DNA of 64,000 nt, taken from contig NC_134700.1 in assembly GCF_043290135.1 (NCBI RefSeq), forward strand, positions 158,816,053-158,880,052, given 5' to 3'. The translations under genes and the position numbers were made by a program. Positions within the stretch are counted from its first letter, which is position 1. Every line of letters begins with the position of its first letter. Below, piece by piece: positions 1 to 10,041 of the stretch. Below the pieces are notes generated by a model. That model worked only from the letters and a program-made list of their open reading frames with translations, was not told the origin of the DNA and did not search any database. The DNA comes from Rhipicephalus microplus. Lineage: Eukaryota; Arthropoda; Arachnida; Ixodida; Ixodidae.

Positions 1-445
1 ATAACCTCTTCAGCTGCTTTAACGTCAAGAGCTTTAATCCCAAAACAGACTGCCATCAGTGGAGTCGACAGTTTGACCGTACAGTTTAGTTGAAACTTTC
101 GATGATGGTCTGATCAGACAACTTTTCACACTTTCAAAGGCAGTTCAAAGGCCGGCACTGAGTTCAGCCAACTTGAGCAGATAACTCTCATGGCATCAAG
201 TAAAGAGCACAATTGTCAAGGGAGAAAAAAAAAAACTTATTAGAGTTGTAGAGGTGCATACATTAATAGTGCATTTAATAATTAGTAAATATGGTACATA
301 CTACATGGGTAAAATAAATTAGCCAATTTAATTTATAGCAGAAATTCCCATTCTCAGCAAAACAGTTGATGTCACAGGATGTCTGTACTGTGAGGCATAA
401 CTGGTTGTGTAAAGAAAAAAACTCAAGATTTTAACCAGCACATAC
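1..445. other. No gene recognised; intronic-type AT-rich DNA
   Basis: No open frame, RNA gene or repeat that I recognise. It lies downstream of the donor site of the putative exon at 601-446 (- strand) and may be intron of that gene. Confidence 0.4.
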
Positions 446-601
446 CTTCAAGAAAGGCAAGTTTGGGTTTGGGTAGGCTGAACGAGCCTTGCGACAGCGG
501 CCCGCTCGCCCCCGAGCCTGCCAGCATCGACGCACAAAGCGACCTATGTAGGGCGCCACTGGACGGCTAGCATCAAAATCTTCCCCCGTCCACTGGCTCT
601 C
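446..601 (-). CDS. Putative internal exon of an unrecognised - strand gene
   Basis: On the - strand a pyrimidine-rich acceptor ending GCGCACAG precedes 156 nt of open, GC-rich sequence (52 codons, phase 0 at both ends), followed by a good donor GAAG|GTATGTG. The translation starts ESQWTGEDFDASRPV and is rich in Arg, with a cluster GRFVRRCWQARGRAGR near the middle. GC content is much higher than in the flanks. I do not recognise the family. The phase matches the end of the exon at 7499-7190 on the same strand, so both may belong to one gene whose remaining exons are left of the window or too short to see. It could also be a chance open stretch; no homology was available to decide. Confidence 0.35.
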
Positions 602-1048
602 CTGTGCGCGCCAATAACAAGAAACACCAATTGCTCACCTCACTTGTCACAATACAGCAAAGCACACAATGAGAATATGGGAGTTTCTGTTCTTGAATTA
701 TTGAATGCCTTCAAAAATGAACTTCATATGAGTGGACGATTGTTACAGTGAAACTAAATGAGGCATTCATTGCGACAAAAGAATGTGCAAGTTAGCTATT
801 TTTATAATGAAACAAAAAAGAGAATATCTACATTGTTATCCAAATTTCAAATATTTTCTGTTACTTCCAGATGTTTATGATACCGTGAAAATATAAAAAA
901 TTAATTTGAAAAATTTATCACAACTGCAGTTGTCTAGCGTGCACTCGCAAAAAAAATTGGGTAGTACTTTATTCAGAAGGTGGCATTTCGACGAGAGTTT
1001 TGCCGTCATATTTCCTGCAACAAATACAAAAACAAACGTGGAGGTTTT
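602..1048. other. No gene recognised
   Basis: AT-rich non-coding sequence without a recognised repeat; probably intron of the putative - strand gene. Confidence 0.35.
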
Positions 1049-1245
1049 ACATGCTTAAACCACAATATGATTATGGGGCGCGCTGCAGTGGCAGGCTCTG
1101 TAAATTTGGACCAGCCGGCATTTTTCACTGTCCACCTAAACCTAGGTGCACAAGCCTCAAGCACTTCATTGTCACCGAAACGGAGCCGCGCCTGTACGGA
1201 TTTGATCCTGCGACGTTTGTCTTAGCAGTCGAACAACATAACTAC
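1049..1245 (-). repeat. Old, diverged Ruka-like tRNA-derived SINE
   Basis: The same block order as the better copy at 46828-47066 is visible: a 3' part with AAACCACAATATGATTATG, a middle with a mutated version of the TTTCACTGTCCACC segment (from CTTTAACGTGCACC), and a B-box remnant GGATTTGATCCTGCGA near 1198-1213. Many substitutions and indels indicate an old insertion. No target-site duplication is clear. Confidence 0.6.
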
Positions 1246-2366
1246 TGCAGCACAACGCGAAGCGATTGGAACACAAACAATGGTGCTGTTGCATAAAGGA
1301 AGCGTAAGACCTTCAGATTGCACAGCATTGCATTTCGCATGCTACAATCTAAGAAAAAAAAGTACTTGGGGAGTACTTTTGCCACACAATTATAATATTC
1401 ATCTGGCTTGTTCGAGTTTCCTTTCATAAGAGCCCAGCTCTCCCCACTTCCCTACCACGATGGCTGTCACGCTGGTAACCCGCACGTTTGTACCCAGAAA
1501 GTGCCAGAACCGCAGTGACAACAAAGGAACGCACACGAGGTAGATGACAATCATAGCTGTGAGGCAGCAATACTCCACGAATACTTTATTTTTCCTTATA
1601 GAGTGTACTTTAAAAGCATGAGAAGGAAGGAAAAGGAGGAGGGAGGGATGGCATTGGATCATCACCGCTGCCACGTGTACAGCTAAAGTGCTCTTGCAGG
1701 TCAATGGTGACTTCAACCATTTCCACACAACCAGTACACAACTGGATATTTTCGTTAACTACACAATTTAGAGATTCTAGTATGTTGTGTCACCAACACA
1801 CAAATCTATTGTTATTGTGCCTGAAGGGCAAAAGCATGAATCAAAGGCAGTCTGAAAAACTTACATTTCTTCACAGCCTCGTATTTCATTAATGTATTCA
1901 ATTGCTGTATTTCTATCATTCACGTAATTTCTATATGACTGCAACTGCCACATGCCATTACTTTCCGCCTGAATAACTTTTGTGATCCAGCCCAGAGGGT
2001 TGCAAGACTATAGGAGCTAGTTCTGCATCTACATCACTACCAATCCTTATTGTACCTATAGATAGCTTGCGCGCGGGATCATGGACACAACTTTCGAAAG
2101 GAATTGGGACTCCACGATGGCGGCTTCGATGACAAACAACTTGCGTCTGTGAGAAAACGGCGCAGTAGGAACGTCTCTGTACATGAATAATGAAAGAACC
2201 TGCAGCTAATGTTTCGAGAACATTAATGAGACATCGGAAGCATCGTGCCCCCACATGATGGTGCTCCAGCATGGTGCTTTCAGCAACGTCGGCATCCTTA
2301 GCCAATAGTGTGGTACTGGCCACTCAGTTTGGTTGTTTCGAAATTCCTTCCTTTTTTTTTGTATCA
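1246..2366. other. No gene recognised; contains a 121-codon - strand open frame
   Basis: A - strand open frame runs 2323-1958 and is cut by the RTE 3' end at 2367. It has no domain I recognise and no clear splice context, so it is not called as a gene. The rest is AT-rich non-coding sequence. Confidence 0.35.
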
Positions 2367-2384
2367 TCATCATCATCAGCCTGA

Positions 2385-3305
2385 CTACGTCCACTGCAGG
2401 ACAAAGGCCTCTCCCATGTTCCGCCAGGTAACCCGGTCCTGTGCTTGCTGCTGCCAATTTACACCCGCAAACTTCTTAATCTCATCTGCCCACCTAACCT
2501 TCTGTCTCCCCCTAACCCGCTTCCCTTCTCTGGGAATCCAGTTAGTTACCCTTGATGACCAGCGGTTATCCTGCCTACGCGCTACATGCCCGGCCCATGT
2601 CCATTTCCTCTTCTTGATTTCAGCTACGATATCCTTAACCCCCGTTTGTCCCCTAATCCACTCTGCTCTCTTCTTGTCTCTTAAGGTTACACCTACCATT
2701 TTTCTTTCCATTGCTCGCTGCGTCGTCCTCAATTTAAGTTGAACCCTCTTTGTAAGTCTCCAGGTTTCTGCTCCATAGCTAAGTACCGGCAAGATACAGC
2801 TGTTATATACCTTCCTCTTGAGGGATAGTGGCAATCTACCTGTCATAATTTGAGAGTGCTTGCCAAATGTGCTCCACCCCATTCTTATTCTTCTAGTTAC
2901 TTCAATCTCGTGGTTTGGCTCTGCGGTTATTACCTGCCCTAAGTAGACATCGTCTTTTACAACTTCAAGTGCACTATTACCTATCTCGAAGCGTTGCTCC
3001 TTTCCGAGGTTGTTGTACATTACTTTCGTTTTCTGCAGATTAATTTTAAGACCCACCTTTCTGCTCTCCTTGTCTAACTCCGTAATCATGAGTTGCAATT
3101 CGTCCCCTGAGTTACTCAGCAATGCAATGTCATCGGCGAAGCGCAGGTTACTGAGGTACTCTCCATTAACTCTTATCCCTAACTGTTCCCATTCTAGGCT
3201 TCTGAAAACGTCCTGTAAGCACGCAGTGAATAACATTGGGGAGATTGTGTCCCCCTGCCTTACACCCTTCTTTATTGGTATTCTGTTGCTTTCTTTATGA
3301 AGCAC
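2385..3305 (-). pseudogene. RTE reverse transcriptase, C-terminal half (second copy)
   Basis: A 306-codon open frame from the block B region through the FADD box to the C-terminal domain and the element's stop. It is continuous with the 4261-3347 frame except for a short break around 3306-3350, where a TATATATA stretch shifts the frame. Contains GVRQGDTISPMLF, LRFADDIALLSN and WAGHVARRQDNRW. Confidence 0.8.
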
Positions 3306-3346
3306 TTTGGTAGCAGTTGATCCCCTATAGATTTCTTCCAGAATGT

Positions 3347-4261
3347 TTATATATATATTTCATCTACGCCCTGATTCCGCAGTGTCTGCATGACGGCTGA
3401 TATTTCTACTGAATCAAACGCCTTCTCGTAATCTATGAAGGCTATGTAGAGTGGTTGGTTATACTCTGAGCATTTCTCTATTACCTGATGATTAGTAGGA
3501 ATGTGGTCAATTGTTGAGTAGCCTGTTCTAAATCCTGCTTGTTCCTTTGTTTGATTGCATTCTAATGTTTTCTTTACTCTGCTAGCAATTACCTTTGTAA
3601 ATAGCTTGTATACTACAGAGAGCAAGCTGATCGGCCTGTAATTCTTAAAGTCCTTGTCATCTCCTTTCTTATGTATTAAGATGATGTTAGCGTTCTTCCA
3701 AGACTCTGGTACTTTTCCCGTCAGGAGACACCTCGTAAATAGAGTGGCTAGTTTTTCTAACACAATCTGTCCTCCATCTTTCAGCAGATCTGATGTTACT
3801 TGATCCTCACCAGCAGCTTTGCCTCTGTGCATGCTCTCCAAAGTTTTTCTGACTTCTATCATTACCGGTGGGGTGTCGTCTGGGTTACTGCTAGTTCTTA
3901 TAGTATTAAGGTCGTGGTTGTCTCGGCTACTGTACAGATCTCTGTAAAACTCCTCCGCTATTTTAACTATCCTATCCATATTGGTAGTTAATTTGCCTTC
4001 TTTGTCCCTTAGTGCATACATCCGCCTTTTGCCTATCCCAAGTTTCCTCTTCACTGCTTTGACGCTTCCTCCGTTTCCCACCTTTCTGCTCTCCTTGTCA
4101 AACTCCGTAATCATGAGTTGCAATTCATCCCCTGAGTTACTCAGCAATGCAATGTCATCGGCGAAGCGCAGGTTACTAAGGTATTCTCCATTAACTCTTA
4201 TCCCTAACTGTTCCCATTCTAGGCTTCTGAAAACCTCTTGTAAGCAAGCGGTAAATAGCAT
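3347..4261 (-). pseudogene. RTE reverse transcriptase, chimeric piece
   Basis: A 304-codon open frame that starts with RT blocks B-C (MLFTACLQEVF, FADDIALL) of a first copy, then at the ESRKVG/NGGSVKAV junction near 4080 jumps back to the region upstream of the RT core of a second copy (KRRMYALRDKEGKL, ILIHKKGDDKDFKNYRPISLL, AFIDYEKAFDSV). The junction is in frame. An ancestral element would not have the FADD box before FKNYRPISLL, so this is a head-to-tail fusion of two copies. Confidence 0.75.
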
Positions 4262-4587
4262 TGGGGAGATTGTGTCCCCCTGCCTAACACCCTTCTTGAT
4301 TGGTATTCTGTTGCTTTTGCAAGGGAGTTTAATAGCGATGCCACTACACTTTCTTTATGAAGCACTATGGTAGCAGTTGATCCCCTGTAGATTTCTTCCA
4401 GAATGTTTATATATACTTCATCTACGCCCCGATTCCGCAGTGTCTGCATGACGGCCGATATTTCTACTGAATCAAACGCCTTCTCGTAATCTATGAAGGC
4501 TATGTATAGTGGTTGGTTATACTCTGAGCATTTCTCTATTACTTTATTGATAGTATATTTTTTTGCATATTCTTGGTGAAAGGTCAA
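4219..4587 (-). pseudogene. RTE reverse transcriptase, first copy block A region
   Basis: Encodes AFIDYEKAFDSVEISAV then GSTATIVLHKES, after which about 35 extra bases near 4321-4355, absent from the second copy at 3300, shift the frame. The left end of RTE similarity is at about 4560. Confidence 0.7.
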
Positions 4588-4599
4588 AAGTTTTTATGT

Positions 4600-6170
4600 C
4601 CCCACTTTCATGCCCCTGATGTTAAGAGCAGTGGTGCTTTGAAACAAGCCACATGCTCATGTTTTCACTGTGGCATCAGAACATCACAGACGTCTAAACT
4701 CAAGTGTTGGCCTTTGGTTTAATAAAGCATGGCGACTATAAAGGCAATATTTTACAGTACTAGGATTAGTAACCGAGTAACTTGTCGCACACAGCCCTGG
4801 ATGCCAGCACAGCATTCTGAATAATCGAGTCACGGCACAGGACCATGTTAAAGGACGCCTGGCAGCATATTTAAAATCTTGGTATGTCTTTTTTATTATT
4901 ATTGTACTGTATGTAAGTACTCCTAACTAGTATAGAGTGCTATACATTGCCTTTATTACATTTTAATGTGGTTTTAAAATAAACATGAGTGATTATCCAA
5001 GCTGGCAGCCACATCGCAACATCACCGGTAGTATGATGTAGGTCGGGGACTTCATGCAACATTCCAGGAGTAAAGTGGATATTGTTGATATCACAGAAGA
5101 TTTTCGAATACCCCAACTGGTACCCAACTAGGGCTAACGTTCCTCTGCCCTCTCGCTCTACTGTCTGGCCACTGTCGAGGTGGTCCTGGCTTTTTACCTA
5201 TTGAATGCCTTTCTTTTTCCAAAGGGGCACCCTTGTGATGGCCAAATAATTGCATAATTGGCTGAAATCATACCAAAGCACCCCTATAGTTTCGTTCTTT
5301 ACTACGCGCAGGGCCTCAATTTGAAAACTACACTTTTAATGTTGCCAAAGCTTTGTCGCAAGTTATCTTAGGCACTTTAATTAATAGCAGCACTTTAGTG
5401 GCACTTTAAATGATAGCAATTAAAATGCTAACACCAACTATATGATACATTAGAGCATTCACGATTCAACTTTGAGACTATCAGGGCCTGTAAAACACAA
5501 TAAAAAAGTTAACAATTTTTTTTTCGAAGTCCTATTTGACAAGGAAAAAAATTTTCACAATCTCCACCTCCCAATGCTTTGAAATCTCGCCTCATCTTGC
5601 TCTCTCAAATGTTGCATGGTCTGCACACTGAATTCGTAGCATTTTCAGCACTGTGCACCTCATCAAGCCATGCCCACATTTTTTAAGGGGAGATGAGATT
5701 CGAAAAAGATGTGTTGTGAATCTGTAGGCTTTTATGCTGATTTCAAATGTGTAATTAGTTTTGTAGAAAGTTGCACAGTTTTTGTTTTGTGTCATGACAA
5801 TGTGTAAAATATAATTGGTTTTAGACTAACTTTTTATGCTATTAAACCTTTACGGTTCCGAGCAATTGCAGGCACATATTGCTCCTTATTAACAGTAGAA
5901 TGCAAATAACTATCAAGAAAGTGTGTATAAGACATTTGGACTAGACAAATTGTAATGTGAAAATTCATGCAGCCCATACTAATTTGCATCCCTTATCTTC
6001 GCAATAACTTACAGGCAATATAAAGTTATAAAGGAGATGCTTGAACCCTTCACATGTTAAGGAATATCTGGGCAAAAGTTCATCCTGATATGGCTATCAG
6101 AAGTACCAAAAGCATGATGTCTAAATTCAAGAGATTGCCCCAAAATGAATCCAGAGAAAAACACATTTAA
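4600..6170. other. No gene recognised
   Basis: AT-rich non-coding sequence with no convincing open frame or repeat pair inside the window. Confidence 0.35.
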
Positions 6171-6176
6171 AAGTTT

Positions 6177-6754
6177 AAAGGCCAACTCCGCAGCTTTTCC
6201 GACCATGTCAAGGTAATGGTGAGCCCAATAGCTGAAATGCTCAGTAAATTTGAAAAAAAATTTTAATAATAAATAAGGTACAATACCGAAACCGAAACCC
6301 AACCGGGTGCTCTGTTAGCATATTACGTACTATTTGGTAAGTACCGGAGGCCGTACACTGGTGCCGCCAACGTGGTATATGAAAACTGTGAAAGCCATAC
6401 CAGCGAAGGGCCGGCCAAGCACCACAGAGGAAAGAAGAACGCTTTCCTGTGCTATAGCCGTGCCAAATACCGTCGCCTCGTGGCCAGCACAATAAACGCT
6501 GCAGTGGCTAAAGTAGCGATGCCATCAGCTGCGTCACTTTCGTTAACATGCCAAACATGACGTCACATAAAGTGTTGCCATTAATTCTGGCAAGCAAGGT
6601 GAGCTTTTCGAGGCAATCTTTAAAATTCATTTGCAAACAATCAGCGCATCCCTCAAACCTGCAATTTGGCATAAATGACAAATGTGCAAAGGAACGTACC
6701 CAGCAAATTTCATCGAGATCCATCAACCTCGAAAAATCGCCGGAGTTGGCCTCT
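6177..6754. repeat. MITE with GGCCAACTCCG terminal inverted repeats
   Basis: The left end AAAGGCCAACTCCGCAGCTT is matched on the opposite strand at the right end, where CGCCGGAGTTGGCCTCT gives the inverted copy AGAGGCCAACTCCGGCG. The pair is about 580 bp apart with no coding capacity between, as in a non-autonomous DNA transposon. Ends are approximate, and no clear target duplication was found. Confidence 0.6.
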
Positions 6755-6769
6755 AAGTCAAAGCTCACC

Positions 6770-7189
6770 TATGGGACAAACGTTTTTTAAAATGACTTCT
6801 CCCATCATGGGAGCTTGGCAATCAGTTATTTTGAGCATTCATGTGGCTTGAGTGAACTCCTCATGCAAAATGCAATGGGAAGCAGCCCGGTGATTATTTC
6901 CAGGAGACTCTAGACAATGAGCTCTCTGTAGTCTTTTGGGTAGCAACCTTGTTTTTTTTTTTTTTAAGCGATTTCAACCTACGTCGAGTTGAATTACTAT
7001 CTTCAGTTTTTCCTATGTGATAGTTGAGAAACTAAGCTTGTAAGGGCAAATAAATATTAAAAATATCCGATTTTAGAAAAAAAAGTTCAACCAGCATCTC
7101 TCCTTAAGGGTGGCAACTAACTGTAAAGCCACTACGAAGGGCTATAGAACGAAGTGAGTGTGAATGACCTCATATGTGACAAGACAGAC
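6770..7189. other. Intron of the putative - strand gene; nothing else seen
   Basis: AT-rich sequence after the donor site of the exon at 7499-7190. A poly-T run lies at about 6950-6966. Confidence 0.35.
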
Positions 7190-7499
7190 CTGAGTTATTT
7201 CAGAGATGTCACCTCCACCTCCCTCATCATCATCCTCGGCAAAGAAGCTGTGCAGGAACTGCGACCCAAAGGAGGCTGTAGAGGACGAGGCTGCTGGCAT
7301 GCCTCCAGCCGGCTGATGCTGCAAAGCCTGGCTGTTCTCAAGGACGCGATGTAGCAGCGGCCGCAGCGTCTCCATTTTCTGCGAAAGCACGAGCAGCGAC
7401 GACTCCAGAGCATCCAAACGGGTTTCCGGGGTTGCAGAATGAGCTGGTGTTGACATGGCAATTACGCTTGTCTGCCTTGAATCTCCCAAGTGCCGCAAA
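7190..7499 (-). CDS. Putative first coding exon of an unrecognised - strand gene, head-to-head with NELF-C/D
   Basis: A strong acceptor (pyrimidine tract ending CTCATTTGCAG) precedes the exon, and a donor CTCAG|GTCTGT closes it. An ATG at 7456 opens 89 codons to the donor, ending in phase 0. The peptide starts MSTPAHSATPETRLDALESS, then has a likely amphipathic or coiled-coil stretch (LDALESSLLVLSQKM, LLHRVLENSQ), a Pro/Ala/Ser-rich linker and an acidic Asp/Gly run (AEDDDEGGGGD). Codon use is GC-rich, unlike the flanks. The 43 bases before the ATG are probably 5' UTR, and a donor at 9195 could end a non-coding first exon. I do not recognise the protein. Its position suggests a divergent promoter shared with NELF-C/D. 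Confidence 0.5.
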
Positions 7500-8336
7500 C
7501 TGCAAATGAGAGGAAAGAGAAAAAGCTTGATGATGTAACTGTGCAAGAAGTGACGGGGACGCAGTTACACCACGAACCAGTACTAACTGGGCCAACTTAC
7601 CACTCTTCTGCGAGAAAAAAACTTCTCTTAAATGGCACGGGACCATCTATTAGGTGGCACATGCCACCATTCCTTTACATAAAGTTGACCATAGGCTACA
7701 AGCCTTGAATATGCAACAGTTTGCAGACATAGCTAGTGCACTACCTGAAATTTACAGCGAAGACTAGACAATGACACAAGGAGGGCACCACATACATGGA
7801 CAGCCTTGCCGTGCTCAAACAAAATTGCTGGCCAAGATCATCACACCCAGTATTCTTTTATCACCACATTAAGTCAACCTGAACCTCAGACACTAGTTAC
7901 AACTGCAAAGTACATGTAAGTACTAAAGTTCGGCTGTTGCACACAAAAATAAGGAAGAAAGAAATACACACAATGGTTATGCTACTGTCAACACTGGTAA
8001 GATTTCTATGAGCTGTGGCTGTCATCAACTGGGCAACACTATAGCATGCAAATTATGTGAAGACCAGCATGACACAACCAAGACAAGTCGTAACAGAGCA
8101 GAATATCGCTCCATAGACTTTGCATGGCATCAGTGCATTTGGCATAGACTACATTGGCGCAGCCAAATTGGGGGTTTGAGAGGTCACCCCCCTCTGCCCC
8201 GCCCTTGAAAACAATTTTTTTTGCTACACCCCTATTTAAATGTGAACAAGTGCAGTACGCGATTGCCAACGCAGAACAATGAAACAAATGCGTTACGAGC
8301 CCTCGCGGCCCTGCAGCAAACACAGGACTTCTGCCG
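7500..8336. other. No gene recognised; contains a repeat tail near 8160-8235
   Basis: Probably intron of the putative - strand gene. At about 8160-8235 a C-rich block (CCCCCCTCTGCCCCGCCC) followed by TTGAAAACAATTTTTTTTGC resembles the block at 41085-41150, so both are likely remnants of one repeat family. Confidence 0.35.
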
Positions 8337-8344
8337 TATTCAGA

Positions 8345-8812
8345 AACGCTGCTTGACTTGAACTTTACTTGCCACCCACTCCAATGCAGCACAAACACGT
8401 TTCTAACGCGCTGTCTTTAGGCGGTGCCACGGCAGCACAAATGCACAGACGCGTTTCAAAAGGGCGGTTTAATGTCGAAGAGCGTTTTCGAATAATCAGA
8501 GACGCTGCTTTATTTGTTTTGCCACCGACTTAACGCAGCACAAACGCGTTTCGGACGCGCTGTCTTTAGGCGGTGCCAAGGCAGCACAAACGCGTTTCAA
8601 ACGTGCTGCATTGAAGGCAACTTTCAAGTCAAGGAGCGTTTCCGAATACTCCGCAGTAAGAAATACTCCGACTTGAAACCACTTTCAATGCAGCGCGTTT
8701 GAAACGCGCCTGTGTGTTTGTGCTGCCTTGGCCCCGCCTAAAGACAGCACGTTCGAAACGCGTTTGTGCTGCATTGAAGTCGGTGGCAAGTCACTTTCAA
8801 GTCAAGCAGCGT
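8345..8812. repeat. Fold-back (palindromic) repeat element
   Basis: The left arm (from AACGCTGCTTGACTTGAA at 8345 to about 8460) is repeated in inverted orientation at about 8690-8812, whose last bases read AAGTCAAGCAGCG. Both arms carry the same ordered blocks: GCCACC-GACTT, GCAGCACAAACGCGTTTC, GTGCTGTCTTTAGGCGG and GGCAGCACAAA. A third, direct copy of the left arm occupies about 8492-8610. No coding capacity. The structure is that of a fold-back or MITE-type element; CpG-containing CGCGTTT motifs recur throughout. Confidence 0.75.
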
Positions 8813-9194
8813 AGTGCATGGTCTCTTCACCAAGCAGACAGCCAGTACGTTCGTGTTTGGTAATGCGGACAAATTTTACGGCAGGAGTCAAGCTTTATCC
8901 AGCATTTCCATTAAAATACAGGCGAACATGAAACAAATTTTTCCCATGGAAAAGTTCAACTACGAGACGCGAGTAATGGACGAGTCAGTGCCGTCCCTGA
9001 GAAGTGTTAGGTTCTGTTGCACCGGCTCGCATCACAAGAAAACTCCCCAATGTGCATGCGACTGTCTCACGCGGTTTTTTGCGGAGCTTGCTATGCGAAT
9101 TGCAGAGCAATAAACTAATCGCGAAGCAACTGCGAAAGCGTTAGGGTAGCTAGACAGCCCCATGCAACGTCGTGAAGGGTACGGGTTCACTTAC
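8813..9194. other. Possible first intron of the divergent - strand gene
   Basis: No repeat or open frame recognised. It begins (on the - strand) with the candidate donor GTTG|GTAAGTG at 9195/9194. Confidence 0.3.
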
Positions 9195-9750
9195 CAACGG
9201 GAAAACGACGAGAGCTTGACAGTCAATGACGGCACGCAAGTGGAAGTGAACACACGAGCCTGTTAATGCACACAAACGAGCGAAACGGCCCGCGACGAAT
9301 ACACCAGAAGCAAAAGACGAGCCTGGTTCACGCTAAACCAAATTTATACGAGGGCTCGATTCGAGATGTAAAATCGCAAACCAACTGTCAGCTGCAAAGT
9401 TAAAAGTGCGAAATTGTTCCTTACAGTGTTGCCAGGTGTTGCCACAGAACACTTGCTCAACAGGATCTGCACTGGCATCAAGCGAGTTTGATATCACATC
9501 AGAATCTAAATGGACACAATGTTAATAAAAATTGTAACAAAATCAATTCAAGGTGACTTCCAGTTGATTGTCATTAAAGATGTGCTTTTCTGTCCTTAAG
9601 CAAGAAAAAAAAAGCGTTATGTTGGAAACGCGGCCGCTGCCAATCCGAGCCAATTCCATCCAAGTCAGCTTACAGCTATTGTTTTAGTTGCAAGGTTGAT
9701 AAGTTTAAGGTGCGTTGAAACTCTGTTAGCCTATTCTATCCTTAGAGAAG
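9195..9750. promoter_or_regulatory. Probable divergent promoter region between NELF-C/D and the - strand gene
   Basis: Two CCAAT boxes lie 10 bp apart at 9640-9644 and 9650-9654, within a short GC-rich patch starting with CGCGGCCGC at 9629, about 100 bp upstream of the NELF-C/D ATG at 9751. On the other strand a canonical splice donor (GTTG|GTAAGTG) at 9195 could end a 5' UTR exon of the gene whose coding exon is at 7499-7190. No TATA box is evident. The bidirectional arrangement is inferred from geometry, not demonstrated. Confidence 0.4.
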
Positions 9751-10041
9751 ATGGAAGAATTCGACGAGGAAAGAACGTGGGAGGAAGGCGACGCCGATTC
9801 ACCCCTGGGCGAGGACCAGGAGGCCCTCGTGGAAGGAATCCAACAGGAGTGCATCGAAAAGTTCAGCAGCCTGGACTTCATCATGGAGCCCGGCATATTC
9901 GTGCAGCTCAAGCGCTACTTCCAGGCTGGTGGCAATCCGGAGCAAGTCGTGGACCTGCTGCTCGAGAACTACCAGGCGGTCGCACAGACGGCGAACCTCC
10001 TGGCCGAATGGCTCATCATGGCAGGGATGAAGATAACCGAG
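9751..10041 (+). CDS. NELFCD: NELF-C/D exon 1 (residues 1-97)
   Basis: Starts [14 protein letters not shown], with an acidic leader and then [17 protein letters not shown] and the [17 protein letters not shown] segment. Donor ACCGAG|GTAAAC. The G at +4 supports the ATG. Confidence 0.95.

Larger units (their letters stand above)
2367..4560 (-). mobile_element. RTE-clade non-LTR retrotransposon, 5'-truncated, internally duplicated
   Basis: The - strand encodes endonuclease/reverse-transcriptase-type protein of the RTE clade (often annotated as craniofacial development protein 2-like or endonuclease-reverse transcriptase). Visible RT motifs are FIDYEKAFDSV (catalytic Asp block A), GVRQGDTISP (block B) and LRFADDIALL (FADD box, block C), followed by the typical C-terminal LPVLSYGAETW and WAGHVARR segments. 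The element ends in a short GATGATGAT tail next to CCTTTGTCCTGCAGTGGACG, as usual for RTE. The endonuclease and the start of the RT are missing. The RT palm segment is present twice: about 4560-4080 and again about 3490-3060, because a truncated copy is joined to a second copy that begins further upstream. See the separate pieces. Not functional. Confidence 0.85.

Noticed and set aside
1958..2323. 121-codon - strand open frame
   Set aside because: No recognised domain, no splice context, cut by a retroelement; probably chance or unidentified repeat.
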